In this document: in pieces, positions 46,481 to 55,577 of the stretch
Position numbering within the stretch: the stretch's first letter is position 1
Layout: the number at the start of each line of letters is the position of its first letter
Source of the DNA: Streptomyces sp. DG1A-41
GTDB taxonomy: Bacteria; Actinomycetota; Actinomycetes; Streptomycetales; Streptomycetaceae
NCBI RefSeq assembly: GCF_037055355.1
Contig: NZ_CP146350.1
Location: forward strand, 7,215,001 to 7,279,000
Direction of reading: 5' to 3'
DNA: 64,000 nucleotides
Position numbers and translations under genes: made by a program
The notes under the pieces: generated by a model
Databases searched by the model: none
Seen by the model: only the letters and a program-made list of their open reading frames with translations
Told to the model about the DNA's origin: nothing

Positions 46481-47502
46481 CTAGGCCGTTCCGTAGTGGA
46501 TCGTGCCGTCCTCGTCCATCGTCGGGTGCATCTTCATGGGCCCGTACTCGTCGATGTCCGACGGGCGCGGGCACTCCGGTCCGTCGGGGCCCATGCGCAG
46601 CATGCGTTCGACGCGGCAGATCCGGAACAGGCGGTCGTCGAGGCGGAACTCGTCGGCGCGGTCGAGTGCCTTGTACTCCTCGGCGGCGCGGGCGTACCGG
46701 GCCTTCTTGGCATCGTCGTACTGGTACAGCATGGCCCAGATCTCGGACATGCCGCCGTACAGCAGGCGCCGGGCGTCGTGCGGCGTGGCCATGAGCGCGC
46801 CGCAGGGCTGCCAGCCGTGGCGGCCGCGCTCGACCACGCCGAAACCGGTGGGCAGCAGCACGGGGTCCGGGTGCGTGGCCACCGCCTTCTCGGAGTCCGC
46901 GCGGACGTCGGAGAGGAAAAGGGCGCCCGTGTAGGCGAACCCGCGCAGCCCCAGTTGCAGCGCGCCCGCCGCCAGGCCGTCCGGGCGGGCCGGGTCGAGC
47001 ACGAAGCCGACGTCCGGGGAGGTGGTGTCCTTGGCGCGCCTGTCCCACGACCGCTGTGCCGGCTCGGGGTCGGTGGGGCGCGGCGGCTCCAGGCCGTCGT
47101 CGTCGCAGCGCGCGAACTCGTCGCCGCGCACCACGCGGTAGCGGACCCCGCACGCCTCGACCTCGTTCACCGGCTCGCGCTCCATCGCCGCGACGGCCGC
47201 CAGCAGTTCACGCCGGACGGCCGGGTCGTCGGTGTCGTCCTTCGCCGCGAACCACAGGTGCGAGTGCAGCCCGTCCCGGGCCACCTGCGGCATGCCGTCC
47301 GTCACCGGCTTCAGCAGCCGCCTTCCGGCCCCACCGCCGGATCCTGCACGGCGACCCCGAAGACCGGCCCGCGCAACGACAGAGCGGGATAGCGCCGCGA
47401 GGCGTCCACCGCGTCGGCCTCCCGCACCCAGGCGGCGGGGTCGTCACGGCGGACCAACTCCTCCCGGAGAGCCTCCATCTGTTGCCGCCGGTCATCGTTC
47501 AT
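46481..47502 (-). pseudogene. DUF5954 family protein, frameshifted
   Basis: An approximately 340-residue protein of unknown function. The N-terminal part (MNDDRRQQMEALREELV onward, to PVFGVAVQDPAVGPEG) is in one frame from ATG at 47502. After one missing base near 47319-47322 (CAGCCGCC where CAGCCGGCC is expected), the frame continues RLLKPVTDGMPQVARDGLHS and LHSHLWFAAKDDTDDP to the natural end GTIHYGTA. Neither half has other lesions, and the missing base lies in what would be GCCGGC, so error is as likely as decay. The protein has no signal or membrane segment. Confidence 0.82.
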
Positions 47503-47588
47503 GCACGCATTGTCGTAGCGGCCGGGGAGCCGGAGCAGGCCGGACGAGCCAACAACGGCTGTTGTTGGGAACGGTAGTTTGGGATCCC

Positions 47589-48242
47589 ATGGCACCCCGA
47601 CTGCTCGTCTACACCCGCACCACCGGCTACCGTCACGACTCCATCCCGGCCGGTATCGCCGCCCTGCGCACCCTCGGTGACTTCGAGGTCCACGCCACCG
47701 AGGACCCGGCGGCCCTCGAGCGGCCCCTGGACGACCACGCGGCCGTCGTCTTCCTCTCCACCAGCGGCGAGGTCCTCACCCCGGCCGGCCGGGAGCGGCT
47801 CGCCGCGTACGTGGAGTCGGGCGGTGGTTTCGTGGGTGTGCACGCGGCGGCCTGCACGGAGTACGACTGGCCGTACTACGGCGAGCTGCTGGGCGCGCGG
47901 TTCGCCCGCCACCCCCTCCACCAGCCCGGCAAGGCCGTCATCGAGGACCACACCCACCCGGCGACCCGCCATCTGCCCGCCGTCTGGGACTTCACCGACG
48001 AGTGGTACGACTTCCGCACCAACCCGCGCGGCACGGTCCACGTCCTGGCCACCGCCGACGAGTCCTCCTACGAGGGCGGCGGCATGGGCGACGACCACCC
48101 CCTGGTCTGGTGCCGGCGGCACGGCGAGGGCCGCGTCTTCTACACGGCCCTGGGCCACGCCTGCGAGGCCTACGACGACCCGGCCTTCCGCGCCCACCTC
48201 CTGGGCGGTATCACCTGGGCGGCCGCGCTGACCCTGCCCTGA
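47589..48242 (+). CDS. ThuA domain protein
   Basis: A 217-residue protein of the class I glutamine amidotransferase-like ThuA family. It begins RLLVYTRTTGYRHDSIP, then VVFLSTSGEVLTPAGRERL, and contains GGGFVGVHAAACTEYDWPYY near residue 80 (split at HAAA) and HPLVWCRRHGEGRVFYTALGH near 176. ThuA-like proteins take part in trehalose or other disaccharide utilisation in rhizobia and occur with sugar genes. It stands alone here. ATG at 47589 is divergent from the DUF5954 gene. Confidence 0.93.
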   Translation: MAPRLLVYTRTTGYRHDSIPAGIAALRTLGDFEVHATEDPAALERPLDDHAAVVFLSTSGEVLTPAGRERLAAYVESGGGFVGVHAAACTEYDWPYYGELLGARFARHPLHQPGKAVIEDHTHPATRHLPAVWDFTDEWYDFRTNPRGTVHVLATADESSYEGGGMGDDHPLVWCRRHGEGRVFYTALGHACEAYDDPAFRAHLLGGITWAAALTLP

Positions 48243-48488
48243 CCCCTGAGGATCCGTCCCGCCCCGGCCCGGGCACCAACCCCTCACCGCCGCATCGCCG
48301 GTCGGTTCCGGCCAGTTCCCTGCCGTGGCGGGCGCGTGGCGCGCGTAAGGGGTGTGCGGCTGCCGGCCGGGCGACCGCCGCCCGGCGGCCGCCCGGGCGT
48401 ACGGCGCGACGGTCGGTCGGCGCGCGGGTCGGTCGGCGCGTGGCGCTTCGGGGGGTACCGCGAGGCGGCGGGTGACGGTCAGCCGGAT

Positions 48489-48911
48489 TCAGTCGGTGAC
48501 CGGCGCGCCGGGACGTACCGCCACCGCGTCCACCTCGAACAGCATCCCCGGCAGCGCCAGCGAGGCGACCCCGCTCAGCGTCTGTGCCGGGAGCCGCCGG
48601 CCGAAGCGCGCGTGCAGCGCCTTGCCCAGGATCTCCAGCTTGTCGAGGTCGTGGTCCACGATGAACGTGCCGAGTCTTACGACGTGTTCATAGCCGAGTC
48701 CGACCCCCTCCAGCGCCGACCGCAGCCGGTCGAAGGCCAGGTCCACCTGCGCGGCGAAGTCGCCGGGCACCGGCGCGCCCGTCGCGTCGGAGGCGTACTG
48801 GCCGCCGATGAAGACGGTTTCGCCGGATGCCGAGACGGCGTGGCTGTAGCCGAACGGCGTGGGGTCGTGGAGGGCGGCCGGGTTGGTGATCGTGCGCGCG
48901 TCGCGTGTCAT
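48489..48911 (-). CDS. RidA family protein
   Basis: A 140-residue YjgF/YER057c/UK114 family protein. Signatures are YSHAVSASGETVFIGGQYA at the front, FDRLRSALEGVGLGYEHVV in the middle and LPGMLFEVDAVAV at the end. The RidA arginine normally in the last strand region is replaced by a divergent SLALPGMLFE segment, so this may be a non-deaminase subgroup. The ATG at 48911 is preceded by GAAAGGA. The 250 bases downstream carry no gene, only short GGTCGGTCGGCGCG direct repeats near 48412 and 48428. Confidence 0.88.
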   Translation of the reverse strand: MTRDARTITNPAALHDPTPFGYSHAVSASGETVFIGGQYASDATGAPVPGDFAAQVDLAFDRLRSALEGVGLGYEHVVRLGTFIVDHDLDKLEILGKALHARFGRRLPAQTLSGVASLALPGMLFEVDAVAVRPGAPVTD

Positions 48912-49117
48912 GACCGGGCAGTCCTTTCGCGGAGTACGGCCGCCGCACCCCGGCGGCGACCCTGGCACTCCTGCCAACTCCCCACGCCCGTACGCGCATT
49001 CCACCCTTGAACACCTTCAGCGAACCCGCGTGACGAACGCCTGCCGCTCGCTCGGAACCCGCGGGTCCGGTCGACCACTCGCCCCCGCACGGCGGCGGCG
49101 ACCGCGGATCGCATGCG

Positions 49118-50161
49118 CTACGCCCGCGGTGCCCCCGTGCTCGCCCGTTCCACCAACCGCGTCGACAACTCCGTCCGCGTGCTCTCCGGGTGGTGGCCGT
49201 CCATCAGGCGCAGCAGCGACCGCAGGGCCGTCGCGGCCATCTCCGACAGCGGCTGGCGGACCGTGGTCAGCGCGGGGGAGGCCCAGCGTGCCTCGGGCAG
49301 GTCGTCGAAGCCCACCACGCTGACGTCGTCCGGGACCCTCAACCCCCGCTCGGCCAGGGCCTCGTACACCCCCAGCGCCATCCGGTCCGAGCAGACGAAG
49401 ACGGCCGTCGGCGGCTCGGGCAGGTCGAGCAGTTCCAGCATGCGGCGGCGGGCCAGGCTCTCGTCGAAGCCGGCGTGCCGGACGTACTCGGCTCGGTGCC
49501 GGACCCCGGCCGACGCGAGCGCCGAGCGGTAACCGGCGACCCGGGCGCTGCTGCACATCGTGCGCCGGTGACCGGCGATGACAGCGACGCGCTCGTGGCC
49601 CAGGGACAGCAGATGCTCCGTGGCCGTCAGACCGCCCTGCCAGTTCGCCGCGCCCACCGACGCCACGCCCTCCGGCGGTTCCTGGACCGGGTCGATCATC
49701 ACGAACGGGATCCGGTGCTGTTCCAGCCAGGCGTACTGGGAGTCGCTCAGCTCGGCCAGGTTGAACAGGACTCCTGAGGAGCCCCGGGCGACGAGCTTGT
49801 CCAGCCAGCCGCGCTCCGGGCGTCCGGCCCGGGTACGGGTCAGGGCCGCCGACACCACGACCTCCAGGCCCGCGTCGTGCGCCGCCTCCTCCACCCCGTG
49901 CAGCACCGCGCCCGACCAGGAGCTCTCCAGCGAGTGCACGACCAGGTCGACCAGCCGCGGCGCCTTCGTCGCGTCGAACCGGGGTCTGCGCACATAGCCG
50001 AGCCGGTCGAGCGCCTCGGTGACGCGGCGGCGGGTCTCGGGCGCCACGTCCTCCCGGCCGTTGACCACTTTCGACGCGGTCGGCACCGACACCCCCGCCT
50101 CGCGGGCCACGACCGCCAGCGTCGGACCGGCCGCCACGCTCGCACTCGCCGTACGGACCAT
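49118..50161 (-). CDS. LacI-family regulator (xylan module)
   Basis: A 347-residue LacI/GalR repressor. The HTH (LAVVAREAGVSVPTASKVVNG) and hinge (LDRLGYVRRP) occupy residues 14-60, with the sugar-binding core after it (FVMIDPVQEPPEGVASVG and VSVVGFDDLPEARWASP). It lies next to the GH43 beta-xylosidase and its transporter, all on the minus strand, with candidate operators at 50199-50333 between. It probably represses the GH43 and ABC genes until xylo-oligosaccharide appears. Confidence 0.92.
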   Translation of the reverse strand: MVRTASASVAAGPTLAVVAREAGVSVPTASKVVNGREDVAPETRRRVTEALDRLGYVRRPRFDATKAPRLVDLVVHSLESSWSGAVLHGVEEAAHDAGLEVVVSAALTRTRAGRPERGWLDKLVARGSSGVLFNLAELSDSQYAWLEQHRIPFVMIDPVQEPPEGVASVGAANWQGGLTATEHLLSLGHERVAVIAGHRRTMCSSARVAGYRSALASAGVRHRAEYVRHAGFDESLARRRMLELLDLPEPPTAVFVCSDRMALGVYEALAERGLRVPDDVSVVGFDDLPEARWASPALTTVRQPLSEMAATALRSLLRLMDGHHPESTRTELSTRLVERASTGAPRA

Positions 50162-50198
50162 CGGGAACCCACCTCTCCGGCCCGCCCGAGGGCCGTGG

Positions 50199-50333
50199 AA
50201 AGTTTCGACCAGCGCTGCTCACCGCAGGCCGGAGTCCAGCCTGACAGAAAGCGCTTCCTACTGTAGGTGCGGCGCAGGACGGCGGGAAGACAAGTGAATT
50301 CACCGGTTCTCGCCGGTCAAAACTTTCGAAACC
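50199..50333. promoter_or_regulatory. Cluster of LacI-type operators upstream of the LacI gene
   Basis: Three symmetric sites lie upstream of the LacI start: GAAAGTTTCG (50199-50208), GAAAGCGCTTCC with core AGCGCT (50247-50258) and CAAAACTTTCGAAACC (50318-50333) with the 8-bp palindrome TTTCGAAA. The GAAANTTTC pattern is that of xylan-responsive LacI operators in streptomycetes. Confidence 0.6.
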
Positions 50334-50362
50334 CCGAACAACGACTCAGTCGGGCTTGCCGG

Positions 50363-51961
50363 TCAGCGGGTACAGGTCAGCCGGAACCCCGTGAAGTCCG
50401 CCGTGAACGCCGCGTCGACGAGGTCCCGGGCGTGGACGCCCGCCATCGCACCGGTGAAGCGCAGCCGGGAACCGTGGTCGTCCGACAACCGGCTGAAGTC
50501 CAGGGCCGGGCCGATCGCCGTTCGCACCCCGTCCCGGACGTGCCAGAAGCGTGCCTCGGCTCCCTCGACCGTCACGCCCAGCGTCACGGGCGCCGCCACC
50601 GGCACCTCCACGACGGAGACCTGCCGGGTGCCCTCCTCGTCGCGCTCCACGAGGCTGAGCACCGTACGGCCACCCGCGCCGGGCGTGCCCCGCCACTGCT
50701 GTCCGCGCTGCGGCTCGCCCTCGGGCTCCGCCCAGGTCAGGTCCAGACTGAGATACGCCTCGGGGCTGTACCAGAGCACCAGCCCGGCGGCCTGGGTGAA
50801 GGTGACGGGCCGCGCCTCGACCGTGACCTCGGCCTCCGCGCGGTGTTCGGTGACGCGCTGTGCCAGCAGGCTGCTCGCCCAGCGGGACTCCGGCCCGTGC
50901 CGGCCGCGCAGCCGGATCCAGCCGGGCCGGGCCGTCGTGTCGGCCCAGGACGGGTCCGGCGGCTCGCGCAGGGAACTCCAGGGCCAGGACAGGTCCTCGG
51001 GCGGGGCGGCGGGAGGCAGCGGGTGCGGCTGGGTCGGTACGCCGACGTCCACCGCCGGGTGCCAACCGCCCTGCCGCAGCCGGGGCCAGCCCTCCGCGTC
51101 CCAGGTCACCGCCTGGATCGCGGTCTCCCGGCCGAGCGGGCAGCGGCGGCCCTGCGGCGTGCGCAGCGGACGGGCCGTGAGATGCCCGATCAGCCACTGC
51201 CCGTCCGGAGTCTCCACCAGCTCGCCGTGCCCGGCCTTCTGCAACGGCACGTCCGGATCGTCCCGCGTGGTCAGCAACGGCCGTTCGTCGAGTTCGTACG
51301 GCCCGGTCAGCTCCCGGCCGCGGGCCACCCGCACCCCGTGCTCCCAGCCCGTGCCGCCCTCCGCGAGCACCAGGTAGTACCAGCCGGCGCGCCGCAGCAG
51401 CTTCGGCCCCTCGATCAGCCGGTCGTGCTGGAGCAGCAGACGCGTCCGCCCGACGGGGGCGAGCGTGTCCCGGTCCAGTTCCGTGACGACGATCCCGGCG
51501 AACCGCTGCCCTCCCGGCCGGTGGTCGTTCTGGAGGTTCAGCAGCCACAGCCTGCCGTCCTCGTGGAACAGGGCCGGATCGAAGCCGTGGCTCGCGACCC
51601 GGCGCGGCGTGCTCCAGTCGCCGCTCACCTCGGTGGCCGTCGAGACGTACGTGTCCAGGTCGAAGTACGGCGTGCCGACCGAGCGCACGACGGTGTACGT
51701 CACCCAGAACCGTTCCCCGTCCCAGCTCAGCGACGGCGCCCAGATGCCCCCGGAGTCGGGCACCCCGGCCAGCGAGCCGCCGGGGGCCGCGCCCCGGACG
51801 TGCCCCGCGTACTCCCAGTGGGCCAGGTCGCGGGAGCGGTGGACCGGGATCGTCGGGAACCACTCGAAGGAGCTGGTCGCCACGTAGTACCAGTCGCCGA
51901 CCCGGATCAGGGAGGGGTCGGGGGCGAAGCCGCGGAGGACGGGGTTGTGCAGCACGGTCAC
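50363..51961 (-). CDS. GH43 beta-xylosidase with C-terminal beta-sandwich
   Basis: A 532-residue glycoside hydrolase, the size of two-domain GH43 beta-xylosidase/arabinofuranosidases. The five-bladed propeller starts NPVLRGFAPDPSLIRVGDWY with the general base Asp15 in FAPDPS. SHGFDPALFHEDG holds the pKa-tuning Asp near 125, and RLIEGPKLL near 184 the acid Glu. The C-terminal domain (from about 335) has the xylosidase concanavalin-like pattern ending GFRLTCTR. No signal peptide, so it hydrolyses imported xylo-oligosaccharides in the cytoplasm. It follows the permease genes with about 90 bases between. Confidence 0.92.
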   Translation of the reverse strand: MTVLHNPVLRGFAPDPSLIRVGDWYYVATSSFEWFPTIPVHRSRDLAHWEYAGHVRGAAPGGSLAGVPDSGGIWAPSLSWDGERFWVTYTVVRSVGTPYFDLDTYVSTATEVSGDWSTPRRVASHGFDPALFHEDGRLWLLNLQNDHRPGGQRFAGIVVTELDRDTLAPVGRTRLLLQHDRLIEGPKLLRRAGWYYLVLAEGGTGWEHGVRVARGRELTGPYELDERPLLTTRDDPDVPLQKAGHGELVETPDGQWLIGHLTARPLRTPQGRRCPLGRETAIQAVTWDAEGWPRLRQGGWHPAVDVGVPTQPHPLPPAAPPEDLSWPWSSLREPPDPSWADTTARPGWIRLRGRHGPESRWASSLLAQRVTEHRAEAEVTVEARPVTFTQAAGLVLWYSPEAYLSLDLTWAEPEGEPQRGQQWRGTPGAGGRTVLSLVERDEEGTRQVSVVEVPVAAPVTLGVTVEGAEARFWHVRDGVRTAIGPALDFSRLSDDHGSRLRFTGAMAGVHARDLVDAAFTADFTGFRLTCTR

Positions 51962-52049
51962 GCGGGGGCTCCCGGGGGGTTGGGCACCTGGGGGCCGCGG
52001 GGAGTCAGGGTCACCTGCGGCCCCCAGGAGTCAGGGGTGGCGAGGGAGA

Positions 52050-52964
52050 TCACTTGAGGGCGCCGAGCGTCACGCCCGTCCGCCAGTAGCGGCGCATCGC
52101 GACCATCATGATCGCCATCGGGACGATGGACAGCAGCGCGCCGGTCAGCACCAGCCCCGTCAGGTCGATGCCGGACTCCAGCCGCGTGCCGGTCCAGTTG
52201 TACAGGCCCAGGTTGAGCGTCCAGTTCTCCTTGCCGCGCAGCACGGTCAGCGGGAGGAAGAAGGCGTTCCAGGTGTTGACGAAGGCCAGCAGGAACACCG
52301 TCGCGCCGCCCGTCGTCATCATCCGCAGCACGATGCTGAAGAAGATCCGCAGCTCGCCGGCGCCGTCGATCCGGGCCGCCTCCAGCAACTCGTAGGGGAC
52401 CGTGGCCTCCGTGTACACCTTGGCGAGATACACGCTGAACGGGTTGATCAGGCAGGGGATCAGCATCGCCCACGGGGTGTCCACCATGCCGAGCGCCGAG
52501 AACAGCAGATACAGCGGGAGCGTGAGCAGGGCGATCGGGATCAGGAACGAGCCCACGACACACGCGAAGATCGCGTTACGGCCGGGAAAGTCGAACCGGG
52601 CCAGGCCGTAACCGGTTGCGAGCGCGATCAGCGTGCCGCCGAGCGAGCCGACCCCGGCGTACAGGAACGAGTTGGCCGTCCACCGCAGGAAGATGCCGTC
52701 CTGATAGGTGAACACCTGTTGCAGGTTGTCCCACAGATGCCAGCCGGAGAACCACAGGCCGTTGCTCTGGTACAGCGCCGTGCGGTCCTTGGTCGCGGCG
52801 ACGATCAGCCACCACACCGGGAACAGGCTGTAGACGCCTGCCAGGATCAGCCCGACGAGGAGGAAGCGCTGACCGCCCCGCCCGCGGGAGGCCGCGTCCG
52901 GACGGGTCAGGCGCCGGACGCTGCGGACGGGGGGCCGCTCGGTGGTGTGCTCGGTCAGCACCAT
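52050..52964 (-). CDS. Sugar ABC permease (MalG type)
   Basis: A 304-residue permease with six helices after a 35-residue cytoplasmic tail. The EAA loop reads ELLEAARIDGAGELRIF near residue 190. Its start overlaps the upstream permease stop by one base (TGATG). With the next gene upstream and the binding protein it imports a sugar, probably xylo-oligosaccharide given GH43. No ATPase gene is present. Confidence 0.92.
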   Translation of the reverse strand: MVLTEHTTERPPVRSVRRLTRPDAASRGRGGQRFLLVGLILAGVYSLFPVWWLIVAATKDRTALYQSNGLWFSGWHLWDNLQQVFTYQDGIFLRWTANSFLYAGVGSLGGTLIALATGYGLARFDFPGRNAIFACVVGSFLIPIALLTLPLYLLFSALGMVDTPWAMLIPCLINPFSVYLAKVYTEATVPYELLEAARIDGAGELRIFFSIVLRMMTTGGATVFLLAFVNTWNAFFLPLTVLRGKENWTLNLGLYNWTGTRLESGIDLTGLVLTGALLSIVPMAIMMVAMRRYWRTGVTLGALK

Positions 52965-53848
52965 CAGTCGGCCTCCTTCGAGGTGAGCCGGTAGAAGAGG
53001 AACGAGGCCACGCCCAGGATCAGGGCGAGGAGCACGGACAGGGCGGCCGCGTAGTTGTAGTTGCCCGCGTTGAACGCCTGGTTGTAGATGATCATGATCG
53101 GCGTGAAGCTGTCGCTGACCGTCTGCGGGGTGATGTTCCGGAACAGCGCCGGCTCGTTGAAGATCTGGAGCATCTGGATGATCGACAGCAGACCCGTCAG
53201 GACCAGCGCCCCGCGCACGTACGGGATCTTGATGCTGCGCGCGATCCGCAGCTCCGAGGCGCCGTCCAGCCGGGCCGCCTCGAACAGTTCGCGAGGCACG
53301 CCCTGGAGCGCCGAGTAGATGATCACCATGTTGTAGCCGATGCCGTGCCAGGTCAGCAGGTTGCCGATGGACGGCCACACCATCGACGGTGCGAAGAAGT
53401 TCCAGTCGAACCCGAGGGCCTTGCCGATCGGGGTCAGCGGGCCGACGTCCGGGCTGTAGAGGTTGACCCACACGATCGCCGCCACCACGCCCGGGATCAT
53501 GTACGGCACCAGCAGCACGATCCGGAACCGGCTCGCCGCCCTGGACGTGAGCGCGTCCAGGAACAGCGCCAGCAGCAAACTGATCAGCAGCATGAACGGG
53601 ATCTGCACACAGGCGAAGAGCACCACCCGCAGGATGGAGTTCATGAAGGCCGAGTCCGTCAACCCCTGGGTGTAGTTGTCGAGCCCGACGAACTCCGTCG
53701 TGGCGCCGCCGAGGCCGAGCCCGGACTGCTTCTCCGTGAACAGCGACTCGTAGACTGCGTAGCCGATCGGGAGGAGATACAGGAAGACGAAGCCGAGCTG
53801 GAAAGGCACCGTGAACGCGGCACCCTTCCAGCGCATGGAGCGAATCAT
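52964..53848 (-). CDS. Sugar ABC permease (MalF type)
   Basis: A 294-residue permease. ATG at 53848 (MIRSMRWKGAAF) has GAGG seven bases upstream and was preferred over a longer frame that starts inside the binding-protein gene. The EAA loop is ELFEAARLDGASELRIA near residue 185. Eight bases separate it from the binding-protein stop at 53857, consistent with one operon. Confidence 0.92.
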   Translation of the reverse strand: MIRSMRWKGAAFTVPFQLGFVFLYLLPIGYAVYESLFTEKQSGLGLGGATTEFVGLDNYTQGLTDSAFMNSILRVVLFACVQIPFMLLISLLLALFLDALTSRAASRFRIVLLVPYMIPGVVAAIVWVNLYSPDVGPLTPIGKALGFDWNFFAPSMVWPSIGNLLTWHGIGYNMVIIYSALQGVPRELFEAARLDGASELRIARSIKIPYVRGALVLTGLLSIIQMLQIFNEPALFRNITPQTVSDSFTPIMIIYNQAFNAGNYNYAAALSVLLALILGVASFLFYRLTSKEAD

Positions 53849-53856
53849 CGAATGCC

Positions 53857-55194
53857 TCAGCCCTTGACGCTGATACCGCGGGACTTCAGGTCCTTGACCG
53901 TCCACTCCTGCATGTGCGCGAGCAGGTCGGTGACCTTCTGCTCCTTGTTGACGACCTTGGCCCAGCCCGCCTGGAGCTCGGTGAACATCGCGGTCCAGTT
54001 GGGCCCGAAGGTCCAGTCCGTGGTGACGGTGTTCAGGCTGTCCGTCACGATCTTCTGCGCCGGCTCGTAGTTCTTGCCGAGCAGCTTCTGCGAGATCGAC
54101 TCACCGACGTAGGCCTTGCTGTCGGCCAGCGCCGGCATCACGCCGTTGCCCGTCTCCGGGCTCGCCATCGTCTTGACCGCGTCCTGGTTCGTCGACATCC
54201 ACAGCGCCGCCCGGGCCGCCTGCTCCTGGTTCTCGCACTGCTTGGTCACCAGGGTCACGCTGCCGGTCAGGTTGGTACCCGCCGGCGTCTTGGGCGCCTC
54301 GCCCTTGTACGTCGGCCACGGGGCCAGGGCCCAGTCGCCGAAGGACTTGGTGAAGTTCTGCACCATGCCGGCCATCTGCCAGGTGGAGATCTGCCGGGTG
54401 GCGGTGGCGCCGGTGTCGTAGCTGCGCTGCACGGCCGCGTAGTCGGCGAAGGACAGCTTGGCGTTCAGGTCGTTGTCGATGATCTCCTGGATCACCTTGG
54501 CGGCCTTGAGGGTGCCCTCGTCCTGGAAGTTCACCTTCCAGGCGTCGCCGTCGATCGAGTACCAGTGCGCACCGGCCTGCATGGCGAGCACCTCCAGGGT
54601 GCTCGGGTCCTCACCGGCGTAGTTGGTGATCTTGATGCCGTGCTTCTTCAGCTCCTTGCCCGCGGCGATGAAGTCGTCCCAGGTGGCCGGGGGCTTCAGG
54701 CCGTACTTCTCGAAGATGTCCGTGCGGTAGATCGTGAACTGCGGCGCCGAGCTGGTGGGCACGCCGTAGAGCTTGCCCTGCACCTGCGCGCTCGCCCAGG
54801 CGCCGGTGTTGAACTTGTCCTTCTCGCCCTCGACGTAACTCGTGATGTCGGCGAGCGCGCCCTGCGAGACCCAGCTGGTCACGTACTCGGCGGTGTTCTG
54901 CACCAGGCAGGGGGCGTTGCCGGCCTTCACCGCGTTGGTCAGCTGCTTCTGCATGGTCAGCTGGTCGGTGACCTTGGTGTACTTGAGCTGGATGTCCTTG
55001 TGTGAGGCGTTGAACGCCTTGACGACCGCCTCCTGGCCGTTGGCCCAGCCCCAGAAGGGGAGGGTGACCGGGCCGGACTTCGACGCGGCGTCGTCGCCCG
55101 AGCCGGATCCGCCGCAGGCGGAGAGCAGACCTGTCAGTGCGATACCCGCGACAGCGGCGGAGGCGAACCTTCTCCGGGGGCTGGTGAAGTTCAT
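53857..55194 (-). CDS. Sugar-binding lipoprotein of ABC importer
   Basis: A 445-residue family 1 binding protein. The basic signal (SPRRRF) ends in lipobox LSAC with Cys27. Characteristic segments are NGQEAVVKAFNASHKDIQLKY, VQGKLYGVPTSSAPQFTIYR and KSFGDWALAPWPTYKG, each in order (here quoted as separate pieces below 21 residues except where the boundary is shared). It is the first gene of the xylan-type import operon and is preceded by LacI-type palindromes. The sugar is inferred from the GH43 partner. Confidence 0.92.
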   Translation of the reverse strand: MNFTSPRRRFASAAVAGIALTGLLSACGGSGSGDDAASKSGPVTLPFWGWANGQEAVVKAFNASHKDIQLKYTKVTDQLTMQKQLTNAVKAGNAPCLVQNTAEYVTSWVSQGALADITSYVEGEKDKFNTGAWASAQVQGKLYGVPTSSAPQFTIYRTDIFEKYGLKPPATWDDFIAAGKELKKHGIKITNYAGEDPSTLEVLAMQAGAHWYSIDGDAWKVNFQDEGTLKAAKVIQEIIDNDLNAKLSFADYAAVQRSYDTGATATRQISTWQMAGMVQNFTKSFGDWALAPWPTYKGEAPKTPAGTNLTGSVTLVTKQCENQEQAARAALWMSTNQDAVKTMASPETGNGVMPALADSKAYVGESISQKLLGKNYEPAQKIVTDSLNTVTTDWTFGPNWTAMFTELQAGWAKVVNKEQKVTDLLAHMQEWTVKDLKSRGISVKG

Positions 55195-55577
55195 CTGACC
55201 GTGATCCTTCGGAATAGGGCGTTCTCAGAACGAGAGGACGGCAGCGGCTCGGTGGTGCTGGCCAGGAACGGCGGCCGTAAACCGTCGGCTCGCGGTTGCG
55301 GGGGGTCGGCCAAGCGTAAGCAGAAGCTGTAGTAAGCGGTTGCTGGGACGGTAGGCGGGGAGCTCGGCTCTTAGCAAGAGGGGCGCGGAAATTTGTTACA
55401 GCGGATTGTCCGCCGGGTTATCTTCGGACGCTCGGCATCCACTCGCGTGCCAGCTCGAATACGCGCAGGTCAACGCGTTACCGGGCAGGCCGGTCCCCAG
55501 CCTGGGCGGGCCCGCCGAGGAAACCTCGAACGGGCCGCAAAGCCTCTGGAAAACGGTTACGTAACGAAGCCTGTTCG
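55195..55577. promoter_or_regulatory. Regulatory region upstream of the binding-protein operon
   Basis: About 380 bp without a gene. It contains two LacI-type palindromes: AACGCGTT (55472-55479) and GTTACGTAAC (55556-55565), the latter just after the second LacI gene stop. An AT-rich stretch around 55325-55400 (GTAAGCGGTTGC and GAAATTTGTTACAG) may hold the promoter. The second LacI regulator is the natural candidate to bind here. Confidence 0.6.
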
